Source of the DNA: Planctomycetota bacterium | GTDB taxonomy: Bacteria; Planctomycetota; UBA1135; UBA2386 | Length of the DNA: 64,000 nucleotides | Reading direction: 5' to 3' | Assembly: GCA_014192625.1 (NCBI GenBank) | Contig: BJHM01000002.1 | Coordinates: 148,353-212,352, forward strand | In this document: positions 1-9,069 of the stretch, one piece after another | How positions within the stretch are numbered: position 1 is the stretch's first letter | How the letters are laid out: each line of letters begins with the position of its first letter | The notes under the pieces: model-generated | What the model saw: the letters and a program-made list of their open reading frames with translations, nothing else | Databases searched by the model: none | Told to the model about the DNA's origin: nothing | Translations under genes and position numbers: made by a program

Positions 1-2
1 AG

Positions 3-1091
3 TCACACGGCTCAGGTCATCGCGCCAACAAGAAGATGGCGCGCAAGGCTTGGTGCAAAAAAGGCGAGCTCGAGGTCTTTACTCGTCAGCTCGCAACCAT
101 GCTTGGCGCAGGTATCCCGATGCTCGAAGCACTGGAGATCCTGGCCGACCAAGCTGAATCTCCTGGGTTTGCCTTTTGTCTTGACCGCGTTGTTGAGTCG
201 ATTCGATCTGGAACGGATCTGAGCAAGGCTCTCGAGCAGCACAAGAAGGTCTTCTCGCACATCTACGTGAGCATGGTTCGCGCCGGTGAAGCGTCTGGCC
301 AGATCGACATCATTCTTACCCGCCTAGCCGAGTATCTCGAGTCTTCGGCGCACCTGCGCTCAGAGATCAAAGCAGCGATGACCTATCCGGTCATCTCATT
401 GGTCTTGGTATTTGGTATCGCCAGCTTCCTGATGATCGGCATCGTCCCGTCCTTCAAGCCGGTGTTCGAGTCGCTCGATGTGAAGCTCCCGGCACTGACG
501 GTGTTCATCATGGACATCGCCTTCTTCATGAAGGACTACTGGTATCTGATGTTTGGCGGGCTATTAGCTGCGATCGTCGGCATCCGAATGGCGGTGCAGA
601 CAAAGAGGGGCGAACTGCTCAGGGACCAGATCGTGCTCAAGACCCCGGTCTTTGGCACGTTGTTCCGGAAGGTCGCGCTGTCGCGCTTTGCGCGAACGTT
701 CTCGACCTTGATCAAGAGCGGTGTGCCGATTCTCGGTGCGATGGAGATCGTGAGTGACACGTCAGGCAATCGAGTGATCTCGATGGTCATCGATAATGCG
801 CGCGACAGCGTGAAGAACGGTGAGTCCTTGTCAGAGCCGTTCACTCGTTCGACGGTGTTCCCGCCAATGGTCGTCAAGATGATGGCGATCGGCGAACGCT
901 CTGGTGCGCTCGACACCCTGCTCGAAAAGATCGCCGAGTTCTACGACCAGCAGGTCGAGGCCGAGGTGAAGGGACTCACATCGATGATCGAGCCGATCAT
1001 GATCGCCGTCATGGGTTTCATCGTCGGTGGCATCGTGCTCGCGGTGTTCTTGCCGATCTTCAAGCTGCAAGAGAAGCTGTCGAACAACTGA
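3..1091 (+). CDS. pilC: Type IV pilus / type II secretion inner-membrane platform protein (PilC/GspF family), 5' partial
   Basis: This is the inner-membrane platform protein on which a pilus or pseudopilus is assembled. The frame is open to the left edge of the window, and family members are about 400 residues with an N-terminal stretch missing here, so the true start lies outside; the first internal ATG is at 36. Two homologous T2SS-F domains are visible. The first begins at FTRQLATMLGAGIP and the second at LSRFARTFSTLIKSGVP. Each is followed by a hydrophobic segment (around PVISLVLVFGIASF and near the end, IMIAVMGFIVGGIV). The gene lies just upstream of a TPR protein and a prepilin on the same strand, which supports a pilus role rather than general secretion. 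Family assignment is very secure; pilus versus secretion is inference. Confidence 0.93.
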   Translation, partial: SHGSGHRANKKMARKAWCKKGELEVFTRQLATMLGAGIPMLEALEILADQAESPGFAFCLDRVVESIRSGTDLSKALEQHKKVFSHIYVSMVRAGEASGQIDIILTRLAEYLESSAHLRSEIKAAMTYPVISLVLVFGIASFLMIGIVPSFKPVFESLDVKLPALTVFIMDIAFFMKDYWYLMFGGLLAAIVGIRMAVQTKRGELLRDQIVLKTPVFGTLFRKVALSRFARTFSTLIKSGVPILGAMEIVSDTSGNRVISMVIDNARDSVKNGESLSEPFTRSTVFPPMVVKMMAIGERSGALDTLLEKIAEFYDQQVEAEVKGLTSMIEPIMIAVMGFIVGGIVLAVFLPIFKLQEKLSNN

Positions 1092-1146
1092 TCGTTGTTC
1101 GACTGGGCGTTGGCTGAGTTTCGTTCGTCACAAGGGGCAAAGGGTC

Positions 1147-2022
1147 ATGGACAATGGATTGCGCAGAGGCTTGCTCTATGGCGGCGCGGTTGCCGCACTG
1201 GCAGGTCTTTACTACATCGGTTTCGTGCATAAGGCCGATGCCGACCCAATGACCATGCTCGGCTCGGCCAGGGTGCAACTCCTCTTGGCCTCCGGCATGC
1301 CCGTTACTGGTAAGGATGGGTTGCCGCTAAAAGCGCGCGAACAACTGCTTTTGAGTGCGGCGAACGATCTTGCGATGGCCGCTCGTGAGGAGCCTGATTC
1401 GCCGGTGCTGGTTGAGTTTCAGGGTTTCCTTTTGAGCCTGCGCGGTGACCTCCGCGGCGCGGCGGTTGCTTATCAGCACGCGCGTTCGCTGCCCGGTTGT
1501 GATGCCGAACAGCATGACACGCTTGTGTTCAACGAAGCGCGTGCGCTGTCGGACTCAGGAGACCTGCAAAATGCCTTGAAGGTATTTGCCAACAATGGCG
1601 CCTCGGTGCAGAAAAAGTATTCGGCGCAGCTGTCGTTGGAGGAATCGGCATTGTTGCAACGGCTGCACCGCAATGACGAGGCGCAGGCGCGATTGGATCA
1701 GCTCATGATTTCTTCCGACCAGCCGATGATATGGCTCGATGTGGGGATCCAGTATCTGGCGCTCGGTCGTATCGATGCCGCTGATACAGCGTTAGCCAAG
1801 GCTGGGATCACTGTCCCGATTGCGGACTACCATCGCGCCTTACTTAAGTTGACTGGAGGCGAGGTCGATACCTGCCTCAGTCTGATTGAGCGTGCAATGA
1901 AGGCCTCGCCTACCGAGGTAATGCGCTTGCTCCGCAAGGATGCAATCGCATGGCAGGCACTAGCCGGCAATGCGCGATTTGAGCAGATGTATGTGCCGGT
2001 CACGGCGGCCCCAGGCCGCTGA
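1147..2022 (+). CDS. Membrane-anchored TPR-like protein in the pilin locus
   Basis: A 291-residue protein with a short basic N-terminus, one hydrophobic segment at about residues 10-26 (GGAVAALAGLYYIGF), and a helical remainder rich in alternating Leu/Ala pairs typical of degenerate TPRs. Such proteins scaffold complexes; the position between pilC and the pilin gene suggests a pilus-assembly accessory role in the periplasm or at the inner membrane. The ATG at 1147 was chosen because it gives the anchor an immediate start and follows the purine-rich AAGGGG at 1132-1137; the frame upstream overlaps the end of pilC and looks non-coding. I recognise no named family. Confidence 0.75.
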   Translation: MDNGLRRGLLYGGAVAALAGLYYIGFVHKADADPMTMLGSARVQLLLASGMPVTGKDGLPLKAREQLLLSAANDLAMAAREEPDSPVLVEFQGFLLSLRGDLRGAAVAYQHARSLPGCDAEQHDTLVFNEARALSDSGDLQNALKVFANNGASVQKKYSAQLSLEESALLQRLHRNDEAQARLDQLMISSDQPMIWLDVGIQYLALGRIDAADTALAKAGITVPIADYHRALLKLTGGEVDTCLSLIERAMKASPTEVMRLLRKDAIAWQALAGNARFEQMYVPVTAAPGR

Positions 2023-2110
2023 CGATCTGCACGATCAGGGACGGGGGAGAGAGAGTAAAACCGGGGCGTCGAAAGATTCCCACATTAGAAAAGGCTGTCA
2101 GGAAACAACT

Positions 2111-2800
2111 ATGAAGCGTCAACAAGGCTTCACGCTCATCGAGCTCATGATCGTAGTCGCGATCATTGCCATCATTGCGTCTATCGCAATTCCCAACCTT
2201 CTCAGCGCGCGCCTCAATGCCAATGAATCGGCAGCGATCGCCACTTTGAAGAATATCTCGTCGGCCCAGGCCCAGTGCCAGGCGTCCGGCGTGATCGATA
2301 CCAACAACAACGGTGCCGGTGAATACGGCTTCTTCGGCGAACTTTCGGGTGCAGTAAACACCCGTGGTGCGACCAGCAAGATTCAGCCGCCGGTGCTGAG
2401 CAATGCGTTTGGCAACGTTGCCAATAGCGTTGTCACGCGCTCGGGATTCGTCTTCAAGATGTATCTCCCGGACGTGACTGGCGCTGGCATTGGCGAGGTG
2501 GCGGGCGGTGGCGACCCGACGAATGCAGCTGGTGTTGATGGCAACAAAGCTGAAGTTCTGTGGGCCTGCTACGCCTGGCCGTCTGCCTTCGGCAACTCGG
2601 GCAAGCGCACCTTCTTCATCAACCAGAGCGGTGACGTTCTGTCATCGAAGAACGTGCAGACTGCCGGCTCCTACAGCGGCACGACTACGCCTCCTTTGGT
2701 CTCGGCAGCCTTCATCAACGGCTCGAGTGGTACGCTGGAATGCAAGGTTGCAGCGAACACGAATGCTCTAGACGGCGAGATCTGGGTTGTTGTCAACTGA
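2111..2800 (+). CDS. Type IV pilin / major pseudopilin-like protein
   Basis: Encodes 229 residues with a classic prepilin leader. A short basic peptide (MKRQQG) is followed by FTLIELMIVVAIIAIIASIA, in which Phe becomes residue 1 after cleavage and Glu5 is conserved. The prepilin peptidase would cut after the Gly at position 6. The globular part contains Asn/Gly-rich turns and a few Cys residues and resembles the large-pilin style common in planctomycetes. AGGA lies about eight bases upstream of the ATG. A strong hairpin terminator follows the stop. Together with pilC upstream this marks a type IV pilus or T2SS-like locus. Identity as a pilin is secure; major or minor status is not known. Confidence 0.9.
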   Translation: MKRQQGFTLIELMIVVAIIAIIASIAIPNLLSARLNANESAAIATLKNISSAQAQCQASGVIDTNNNGAGEYGFFGELSGAVNTRGATSKIQPPVLSNAFGNVANSVVTRSGFVFKMYLPDVTGAGIGEVAGGGDPTNAAGVDGNKAEVLWACYAWPSAFGNSGKRTFFINQSGDVLSSKNVQTAGSYSGTTTPPLVSAAFINGSSGTLECKVAANTNALDGEIWVVVN

Positions 2801-2830
2801 TCCACAGCACTCGCTGTAGATCCTGATGAA

Positions 2831-2852
2831 GGGCTGCCCCGACGGGCAGCCC
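2831..2852 (+). terminator. Intrinsic terminator after the pilin gene
   Basis: A perfect 9-bp stem (GGGCTGCCC at 2831-2839 with GGGCAGCCC at 2844-2852) closes a 4-base loop, is preceded by GATGAA and followed by a T-rich TTCGTCGTTT. It lies 30 bases after the pilin stop. It also overlaps the extreme 5' end of the open frame of the next gene, which argues that the downstream protein starts later. Confidence 0.8.
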
Positions 2853-2924
2853 TTCGTCGTTTGTGGCGTTTGCTTTTCGACATCGACTCCGGCCCGGCGG
2901 CTGGTTCTGTCGATACCAAGGGCG

Positions 2925-3950
2925 ATGTCCCTGCACCAAAAAGACGCCCCACTTGTTAGCGACCACCTGTCGGCGTTGATGAACAGTGGGGGATTGCCAT
3001 TAGCGCGGACAGAACAGCCATCGGGAGGCGCGTACAGTGCTGTCGGACCGCAGAACGCGCGTGGCAATCGCGTGCAGAGCCTGTCGGTCGTCCTGCCGGC
3101 TCGCAACGAGTCGCTCAATCTCCTTGGCCTTATGCAGGAGCTGCAGAGTGTGTTGCGAACGCTGCCAGTGGCATTCGTTGAAATCGTTGTTGTGGATGAT
3201 GGGTCCACTGACGAGACGGGAGCGATTGCAATGCAAGGTGGCGCGCGTGTGATCCGCCATGCAGAAGGCCTTGGCAACGGTGCTGCTGTGAAGCGTGGCA
3301 TTCGTGAAGCTCGCGGCGATTGGATCCTGCTGCTCGATGGTGATGGACAACATCCGCCAGGTGTAATCCCCAAGCTGGTGCTCGAGGCCGAGTCCTATGA
3401 CATGGTGGTTGCCTCGCGCGGCGGCAGTGGTGGTGCCCTGCACCGCAACTTCGTCAACCGCGTCTACAACCGGCTAGGCAGCTATGTCAGCGGCCGGCGT
3501 ATCCCGGATCTGACGTCTGGTTTTCGTTTGTTGCGCGCTGACATTGCCAAGGATCTCGTTCACCTGCTGCCCAACACGTTTAGTTATCCAACCACCATCA
3601 CGATGACGATGCTGAAGGCCGGCTACTCAGTCGGGTTTACTCCCTTCACAGTGCGTCCCCGCAAGGGCAAGAGCCACGTCCGTTTGCTTGCGGACGGCAG
3701 CAGGTTCTTCCTGATCATTCTGCGGATCGCAACTTTTTATGCGCCGCTTCGAGTGTTCGTTCCAGCCTCTGCATTGATGGCTGCGCTCGGGATCGGCTGG
3801 TATGTCTACACTTGGTTTTCCGAAGGCCGTTTCACCAACATGGCGTTGCTGCTGATTGCGCAGTCGACCATGTTGTTTGCCCTCGGACTCATCAGTGAGC
3901 AGATCGCTGCGATTCGTAACCAGCGGATGGGGCGCCGGGAGGATTCGTGA
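2925..3950 (+). CDS. Family 2 glycosyltransferase with C-terminal membrane segments (dolichol/undecaprenyl-phosphate sugar transferase type)
   Basis: A 341-residue GT-A fold enzyme that would move a sugar from a nucleotide donor to a lipid phosphate at the inner membrane. Visible motifs are SVVLPARNE (donor-binding strand), VVDDGSTDE, and the metal-binding LDGDGQH, followed by a conserved basic FRLLRAD region. Two hydrophobic helices near the C-terminus (VFVPASALMAALGIGWYV and MALLLIAQSTMLFALGLI) match the DPM1/GtrB-like subgroup. The ATG at 2925 was preferred because the open frame further upstream runs through the intrinsic terminator; 2979 is an alternative. Its stop overlaps the GTG of the next glycosyltransferase, so the two are translationally coupled. 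Confidence 0.88.
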   Translation: MSLHQKDAPLVSDHLSALMNSGGLPLARTEQPSGGAYSAVGPQNARGNRVQSLSVVLPARNESLNLLGLMQELQSVLRTLPVAFVEIVVVDDGSTDETGAIAMQGGARVIRHAEGLGNGAAVKRGIREARGDWILLLDGDGQHPPGVIPKLVLEAESYDMVVASRGGSGGALHRNFVNRVYNRLGSYVSGRRIPDLTSGFRLLRADIAKDLVHLLPNTFSYPTTITMTMLKAGYSVGFTPFTVRPRKGKSHVRLLADGSRFFLIILRIATFYAPLRVFVPASALMAALGIGWYVYTWFSEGRFTNMALLLIAQSTMLFALGLISEQIAAIRNQRMGRREDS

Positions 3951-5083
3951 ATCAGCGCGTGCTGTTCTGCGGCGCGTGGGACGAAGGTTGTGGCTATCCG
4001 CGCACGACTGCGCTGCGGCAAGGATTGCTCGCGCAAGGCGTCGAAGTCTTTGAGTGTCGCGCGCCGTCCATGGGGCGTGGCAAGCAGAAGCTGTTGCGCC
4101 AACCTTGGCGATTGGCGTTCTGGGCGCTTGGCGAATTGTTGCGGCGGATGCGATTTCGTCGGCAAGTGCTCGCTGCCGTTCGTCGCTGTCGTCCCGACGT
4201 TGTTGTGGTGCCTTATCCAGGTCATCACCTCGTCGCCTTGGTAAAGCGTGCCGTGCGCGTGCCGGTGGTCCTCGATCTGTTCTTGTCGGCTTACGACACC
4301 GCGGTGGCGGATCGCGGGCTGTTTGCCAAAGGCTCATTGGCCGCACGGCTGCTGTTGGCAATCGACAAGAACGCATGTCGCAATGCTGACTTAGTACTGC
4401 TCGACACCGAGCCCAACGTCATGCACGCGGCGCAGCTGACCGGCGTAGCGGCATCCCATTTCGATTGGCTACCGGTTGGTGATCCAAACGCGCCGTCCAT
4501 TTGCGCGCCGTTTACGTTGCCTAACGCCAGCAGTTTGCGGTTGTTGTTCTTCGGCACAGGAGTGCCGCTGCATGGTCTGCATACGCTGATCGACGCAGTG
4601 GCGCTGGTGCCGGAAGTCCACTTGACGCTGATCGGAGGCACTGCGGCGGATCGCAGTTGTGCGCAATCAAAGCTGCAGCATCAGCTCACGTTGCTGCCAG
4701 AGTTCATTCAGCGTGAGGCGCTGCAGCAGCAACTCGATCATGCACATTTGGTGGCGGGTGTTTTTGGCACGAGTGAAAAGACCGATCGGGTGGTCCCGTT
4801 CAAGGTCATGCACGCGCTTGCCTCGGGTCGGCCCGCAATCACTGCAGATAGCACTGCGATGCGGCAAGTGGCCAACGCTGCTGCGGCATGCTTTCTGGTG
4901 CCCGCCGGTGATGTTGTTGCGCTGGCCGATCGGTTGCGCAGCCTCGCTCTTGCGCCAGCGCAACTGGTAGCCGCCGCGGCGGCCGCACGTGAAGTCTACG
5001 ACGGCAACTTTGCGGTTGCGCGCACCGGTGCTCGCTTTGCCGCAATCTGCGAGCGACTCGTGGTCGCAGGCGGGAAACCTTGA
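3947..5083 (+). CDS. Family 4-like (GT-B) glycosyltransferase
   Basis: A 378-residue cytoplasmic glycosyltransferase. It starts at a GTG overlapping the previous TGA (GTGA). The N-terminal Rossmann half has a Gly/Arg-rich acceptor side (FCGAWDEGCGYPRTTAL). The C-terminal half has the donor-site pattern of GT4 enzymes: LLFFGTGVPLHGLHTLIDA, then LTLIGG, and PFKVMHALASGRPAITAD with a following loop FLVPAGD. The usual E-x7-E motif is not clean. It is sandwiched between a lipid-sugar transferase and a TMTC-type protein, which suggests cell-surface glycan or protein glycosylation. Substrate is unknown. Confidence 0.82.
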   Translation: MNQRVLFCGAWDEGCGYPRTTALRQGLLAQGVEVFECRAPSMGRGKQKLLRQPWRLAFWALGELLRRMRFRRQVLAAVRRCRPDVVVVPYPGHHLVALVKRAVRVPVVLDLFLSAYDTAVADRGLFAKGSLAARLLLAIDKNACRNADLVLLDTEPNVMHAAQLTGVAASHFDWLPVGDPNAPSICAPFTLPNASSLRLLFFGTGVPLHGLHTLIDAVALVPEVHLTLIGGTAADRSCAQSKLQHQLTLLPEFIQREALQQQLDHAHLVAGVFGTSEKTDRVVPFKVMHALASGRPAITADSTAMRQVANAAAACFLVPAGDVVALADRLRSLALAPAQLVAAAAAAREVYDGNFAVARTGARFAAICERLVVAGGKP

Positions 5084-6933
5084 GCTTGCCTGCTGGCACT
5101 AAGCAAACCAGTTTTCAGGTTGCTGCGATCGCGGTCTTTCTCGCGGCTTGTATCGCCTACGCCACGGCACTCACCGGAACCTTCGTCTACGACGACCTTC
5201 ACTCGGTGGCAGACAACCAGAGCGTGCGATCGCTCGCCAACCTAGGCCGGTTCTTCGTCGATCCGACGATGTTTAGTGCCGCCGGCAACGTGATGTATCG
5301 CCCTGTGCTGTTGTGCTCGTTTGCTTTTGATTACGCGCTAGGTGATGGCTCGCCGTTGATGTTCAAGTTGACCAACTTGTTGCTGCATGGTGCGGTCGCG
5401 GTGCTGCTGCTGAGTTGGCTCCGTGCGCTCAACGCGGATCTTCGTGCAGCGGCACTGACTGCTGCTTTGTTTGCGGTTCATCCACTGGCCAGTGAAGCCG
5501 TCAACATGGTGTCGGCGCGTAGTGAACTGCTGTGCATACTCGGCATCGTGCTCGCATTGCGCAGCCAGGTTGGCATGCGGACTGGCGTTCGCAACTGGGC
5601 CGCCCTCGTATGTGTGGGGGCCGTGCTGGCGTGCGGCAGCAAGGAGACTGGTGCCCTGTTGCCGGTGTTGATGCTGTGCCAAGAAGGGTTTCTCGGCAAT
5701 CACGGTCCGCGCGTTGCGATGCGTGGCGTTGTCACGCGACTGCTTCCCGCGTGCCTGATCGTGGTCGCGTATCTTGCGACGCGCAGGTTGCTGCTCGGCC
5801 AAGCGACCGCCGACTTGCTCGGGCGTTCGGGTAATGACCCGATGTATGGCAGTTCGCGCGACCTGTTGACGCAGATTTGCACGATGTCTGCGGCGTTGCC
5901 AAAGGTGCTTTTACAGGCCATCTGGCCGTCCGGGCTTTCGCTGGATCCTTCGCTGGTTTACTACCGCACGCTGTGGTCCGTGCCAGTCATCGCCGGTGCG
6001 ATTGGGATGCTTTCATTGACCGTGGTTGGATTGCGTGCGCCTCGCCGCTATCCGTTGCTGGCGCTCGGCACGATCTTCACTTGGATGACAGCTTTGCCGT
6101 GGGTTGTGATCCCGCTCAACCTGCCGCTGTCGGAGCACCGCTACTACGGCCCGTTGATCGGGCTCGCGTTATTGATCACACCGCGAATCGATTGGTTTTT
6201 GCGTTGCTTGCCGACGCGTGCGCACTGGTTGCCGGCGATGCCGCTCATCGTGTTCGCCTTGATTGCGGCAACTCGCAGTCTCGACTACCGCGATGAATGC
6301 ACTCTCTGGCAAGGGGTGCTTGCGCAAAACCCAAACTCCTTTCGCGCGAACTGGGGATGTGGTGCGGCGCTGCTTTTGCGTGGCGAATATGCGAGCGCAG
6401 AACCATTGCTCGCGCGGTCCGTCGCGCTTTATCCGGCGTTTCGCACAGCGCGTCGTTCGTGGATTGAGTGCATGCTGATTTTGCCGATGGATCAGGGCTG
6501 GCCATTTCGCGCGCTGATCGCTGCAGAAGAACTCGCGCGCCAGAAAAATGACGATCCTTATTACCGGATCTTGCATGCGAACGCGGCGCTGCTGGTCGGC
6601 ATTGCGAGTGATGATCGCACTCAGATTGAAACCGCCGAGCGGCTGGCGTTGTCGTGCCTTTTGATCGCGCCACCAAAGGCGCTCGTCTATCGGCTTGCGG
6701 CAAGCTGCCGTCAGCGGCTTCACGACTTGCCTGGCGCACTCGCGCATTTGGATACAGCACTCGCTCGCGGGCTCGACTTCACTGCGTTGCGCGTTGAACG
6801 CTCGGACCTGTTGCGTTTGTTGGGTCGAGAGGTCGAAGCTGATAGCGAGTTGCGCGCCATGTTCAAAAAAGCGCCGATGGATGGCTCCGTGCGCGCGGCA
6901 ATGGCGCGTCGCTATGCGTCGCCGCCGCGCTGA
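5080..6933 (+). CDS. TMTC-like multispanning membrane protein with TPR region (putative protein O-glycosyltransferase)
   Basis: A 617-residue protein starting at TTG overlapping the previous stop (TTGA). The N-terminal two thirds hold many hydrophobic segments and features of the TMTC/GT-C class: an acidic FVYDDLHSV loop after the first segment, YRPVLLCSF, HPLASEAVNMVSAR and a later LSEHRYYGPL. The C-terminal third is soluble, with helical pairs resembling TPRs. In this family a lipid-linked sugar is transferred to Ser/Thr of exported proteins. Coupling with the two upstream glycosyltransferases fits a small glycosylation operon. Its last 22 bases overlap the convergent TatD gene. Function is inferred from the family. 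Confidence 0.8.
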   Translation: MSLPAGTKQTSFQVAAIAVFLAACIAYATALTGTFVYDDLHSVADNQSVRSLANLGRFFVDPTMFSAAGNVMYRPVLLCSFAFDYALGDGSPLMFKLTNLLLHGAVAVLLLSWLRALNADLRAAALTAALFAVHPLASEAVNMVSARSELLCILGIVLALRSQVGMRTGVRNWAALVCVGAVLACGSKETGALLPVLMLCQEGFLGNHGPRVAMRGVVTRLLPACLIVVAYLATRRLLLGQATADLLGRSGNDPMYGSSRDLLTQICTMSAALPKVLLQAIWPSGLSLDPSLVYYRTLWSVPVIAGAIGMLSLTVVGLRAPRRYPLLALGTIFTWMTALPWVVIPLNLPLSEHRYYGPLIGLALLITPRIDWFLRCLPTRAHWLPAMPLIVFALIAATRSLDYRDECTLWQGVLAQNPNSFRANWGCGAALLLRGEYASAEPLLARSVALYPAFRTARRSWIECMLILPMDQGWPFRALIAAEELARQKNDDPYYRILHANAALLVGIASDDRTQIETAERLALSCLLIAPPKALVYRLAASCRQRLHDLPGALAHLDTALARGLDFTALRVERSDLLRLLGREVEADSELRAMFKKAPMDGSVRAAMARRYASPPR

Positions 6934-7688
6934 CGGGCGCCGAACAGGTCGCAGGCATTACGGTGGGTCACTGCCGCCGCGTGCGCTTCGTCCCACCCGC
7001 GCACTGCCGCGAGCATTTGCAAAGTTTCGCGGATGAACGCTGGCTCATTGCGTTGCCCGCGACGGCTCTGTGGCGGCAGGAACGGCGCGTCGGTCTCGAT
7101 TAGCAGTCGCGCTTCTGGAACGATCTTTGCCGCCTCGCGCAGGGCGACATTTTTCTTGTAGGTGAGCGGCGCAGCGAAGGAGATGTGCAAGCCAAGTTCG
7201 ACGGCCGCAATTGCGTCCGCTGGATCGCCGGAGAAGCAGTGCATCACGCCGCGCAGTGGGGCACGTTCTCGCAGGACTTGGAGCAGCGCGGGAAATGCGT
7301 CTCGGCAGTGCAGGATGACTGGCAGATCGTGGGCGAGCGCAAGGTCGAGGTGCGCGCGCAGCGAGGCCTGTTGGTCGGCTTTCGTGGTGTGTTCGCGGAA
7401 AAAGTCGAGCCCGGTTTCGCCGATTGCGGCGCAGTCGGGCAGCGCTGCCAATTCGCAGAGTCCATCCCAGTCGGCGGCAAATTGATTTGCGTCGTTGGGA
7501 TGCAGGCCAGCACTCCAGCGAGCGCCGCTGAGGGAGTTCGCCAAAGCGCGGGCGGCCACGGAGCTATCGAGGTCGATGCCGACGATCACGCAATCAGTCA
7601 CGCTTGCTTGCACCGCGCGCGCATGTTCGTCGTGCGCAGCCTCGACTTTGTCGAGGCCGAGGTGGCAGTGTGTGTCGAAGACGTTCAT
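6912..7688 (-). CDS. TatD family metal-dependent hydrolase (3'-5' DNase type)
   Basis: A TIM-barrel hydrolase of 258 residues. Metal-ligand motifs are in order: DTHCHL at the N-terminus, GETGLDFF (Glu ligand), HCRDAF (His), HCFSG (His) and ETDAPFL (Asp). The length matches the TatD/YcfH family of cytoplasmic nucleases. AAGG lies at a good distance before the ATG. It follows the anchored protein gene by 19 bases and is probably co-transcribed with it. Family certain; biological substrate not shown. Confidence 0.93.
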   Translation of the reverse strand: MNVFDTHCHLGLDKVEAAHDEHARAVQASVTDCVIVGIDLDSSVAARALANSLSGARWSAGLHPNDANQFAADWDGLCELAALPDCAAIGETGLDFFREHTTKADQQASLRAHLDLALAHDLPVILHCRDAFPALLQVLRERAPLRGVMHCFSGDPADAIAAVELGLHISFAAPLTYKKNVALREAAKIVPEARLLIETDAPFLPPQSRRGQRNEPAFIRETLQMLAAVRGWDEAHAAAVTHRNACDLFGARQRGGDA

Positions 7689-7707
7689 CGCGTGCCTTGC
7701 CGGCGCC

Positions 7708-8706
7708 TCAATTCCTGTTGATCAAGTAAGTGAGGTGATCGATCACGAGTTTGTTGGTCGCAGTGGCCAACTCGGATTCGAAGAAGGAGCGCGCACTGGC
7801 ACCGCGAATGTTGGCGATTGCATCGAGGCACTTGTTTAGGAATAGCGCGTTGTCTGCAGCGCCCGGTGGCTTGTGGTAAAGATCTTCGATGCGGCTGCTG
7901 GCCCTTATGCAGCGATGTTCGCCGAGCCACTCGATGATCTCCTGCACCGTGAGGAAGTCGTTGTCGGCCCGATTGAGGATTTGTAGCAGGGTGTCCTCGG
8001 TCGCCGGATCCTCAGTGCGCATGTAGTGGATCACGAAAGTGCTAAAGCCGGACGACGCGATCGACTGTGGCGCCAGTTGCGGCAGTTCATGCGCCGCGGC
8101 CCGGTCAAAATCGCGGCCGCGGTAGGACTCGGCCAACACAATGCGACGCAGCAGACTTTGGGCGATTGGCTTGTCGATCTTGAGCAACAGGTCGGCAGCG
8201 GCAAAGCGCAGGCGCGGGCTCGGCATGATATCAGTGCCGCCTTGCAGGACGGAGATCACGAGGCGCTGGCCGGCTTCGGGATCGGCTGCTGAGGCGGCGC
8301 GCAGCAGCTGGCTCATCTCGTCGTAGTCCAGCTTTGAATCCAGACTGCGGAAGCGGGCGGCAATGAACGGGAATGCATCCTTGCCGACTGCGGTGAATGC
8401 GAGCATGGTCGCGTTCATCTCGTCGACCGCCATCCGAAAGTCCGGTTGCGTGGTGCGCGAACTGGCGGCCAACGGCGCGTAGGTCCGCAGTTTTTCCAGC
8501 AGCGCCTCCGTGCCCTTTTTCTCCGAGCGCTGCTCGATTCGAATGCGGGTCACCTCGCCAAGGATGCTCTTTAGTTGTGGCTCAATCGCAGCGAGCCGAT
8601 TGGTGACCGACTGCTCTGCCGTTCGTAGGGCAAGGTTGGACCAGATGAGTGCGGCCACTCCGGCGAATACCAACAGCAAAAGGATCTTGGTTGACAGATT
8701 GGACAT
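7708..8706 (-). CDS. Signal-anchored protein of unknown function with HEAT-like helices
   Basis: A 332-residue protein with one N-terminal hydrophobic anchor (ILLLLVFAGVAALIWS), then a helical region with heptad-like character (about residues 35-75) and a series of helix pairs resembling HEAT or other alpha-solenoid repeats. The start at 8706 (MSNLSTK) places the anchor at the very N-terminus; an upstream in-frame ATG at 8763 would add a non-signal tail. No catalytic motif is visible and I do not recognise a family. It forms a probable two-gene operon with the TatD hydrolase. Confidence 0.65.
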   Translation of the reverse strand: MSNLSTKILLLLVFAGVAALIWSNLALRTAEQSVTNRLAAIEPQLKSILGEVTRIRIEQRSEKKGTEALLEKLRTYAPLAASSRTTQPDFRMAVDEMNATMLAFTAVGKDAFPFIAARFRSLDSKLDYDEMSQLLRAASAADPEAGQRLVISVLQGGTDIMPSPRLRFAAADLLLKIDKPIAQSLLRRIVLAESYRGRDFDRAAAHELPQLAPQSIASSGFSTFVIHYMRTEDPATEDTLLQILNRADNDFLTVQEIIEWLGEHRCIRASSRIEDLYHKPPGAADNALFLNKCLDAIANIRGASARSFFESELATATNKLVIDHLTYLINRN

Positions 8707-9069
8707 GGCGCGCAGGGTAGCGAACCGATTCCATGCGGTCACCGGCTGTTCGATTTCGCCCACATGTCGAGCCGAAGTGCCCGATTGGCGATGCGGGTCG
8801 GGAGGCTCGTGCTGCCGGGGCTCGCGGGTGCCGTGGTGTTGGCCCCAGTGTTGTCGCGATTGTCAAACCTCCGGTGCGCCGGAAACCTCGGCGGCATGGA
8901 AGTTGTCAGAGGGGTGAAAGTGGGGCGCTTTCACCCTAGGATCAAAGTATCAACTTTGGCTCTAGGGACGGGTGGCGTCCTTCCGACTTCTTCTGCTAGC
9001 ATGTCTGGGCAGTCACAGGCCCGTTGCGCGCGTCCCCCCAAGTAAACTTCCGTTCTGATTGAGGCATCG
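8707..9069. promoter_or_regulatory. Gene-free divergent control region
   Basis: A 363-base spacer between the leftward anchored-protein gene and the rightward lipoprotein pair. It must hold promoters for both directions. The only clear structure is the inverted repeat at 8912-8936; no convincing -35/-10 pair was identified by eye. Confidence 0.4.
8912..8936. repeat. Perfect inverted repeat, 9-bp arms
   Basis: GGGTGAAAG at 8912-8920 pairs with CTTTCACCC at 8928-8936 around a 7-base spacer. It has no T-tract, so an operator or a 5' UTR hairpin of the lipoprotein transcript is more likely than a terminator. Confidence 0.5.
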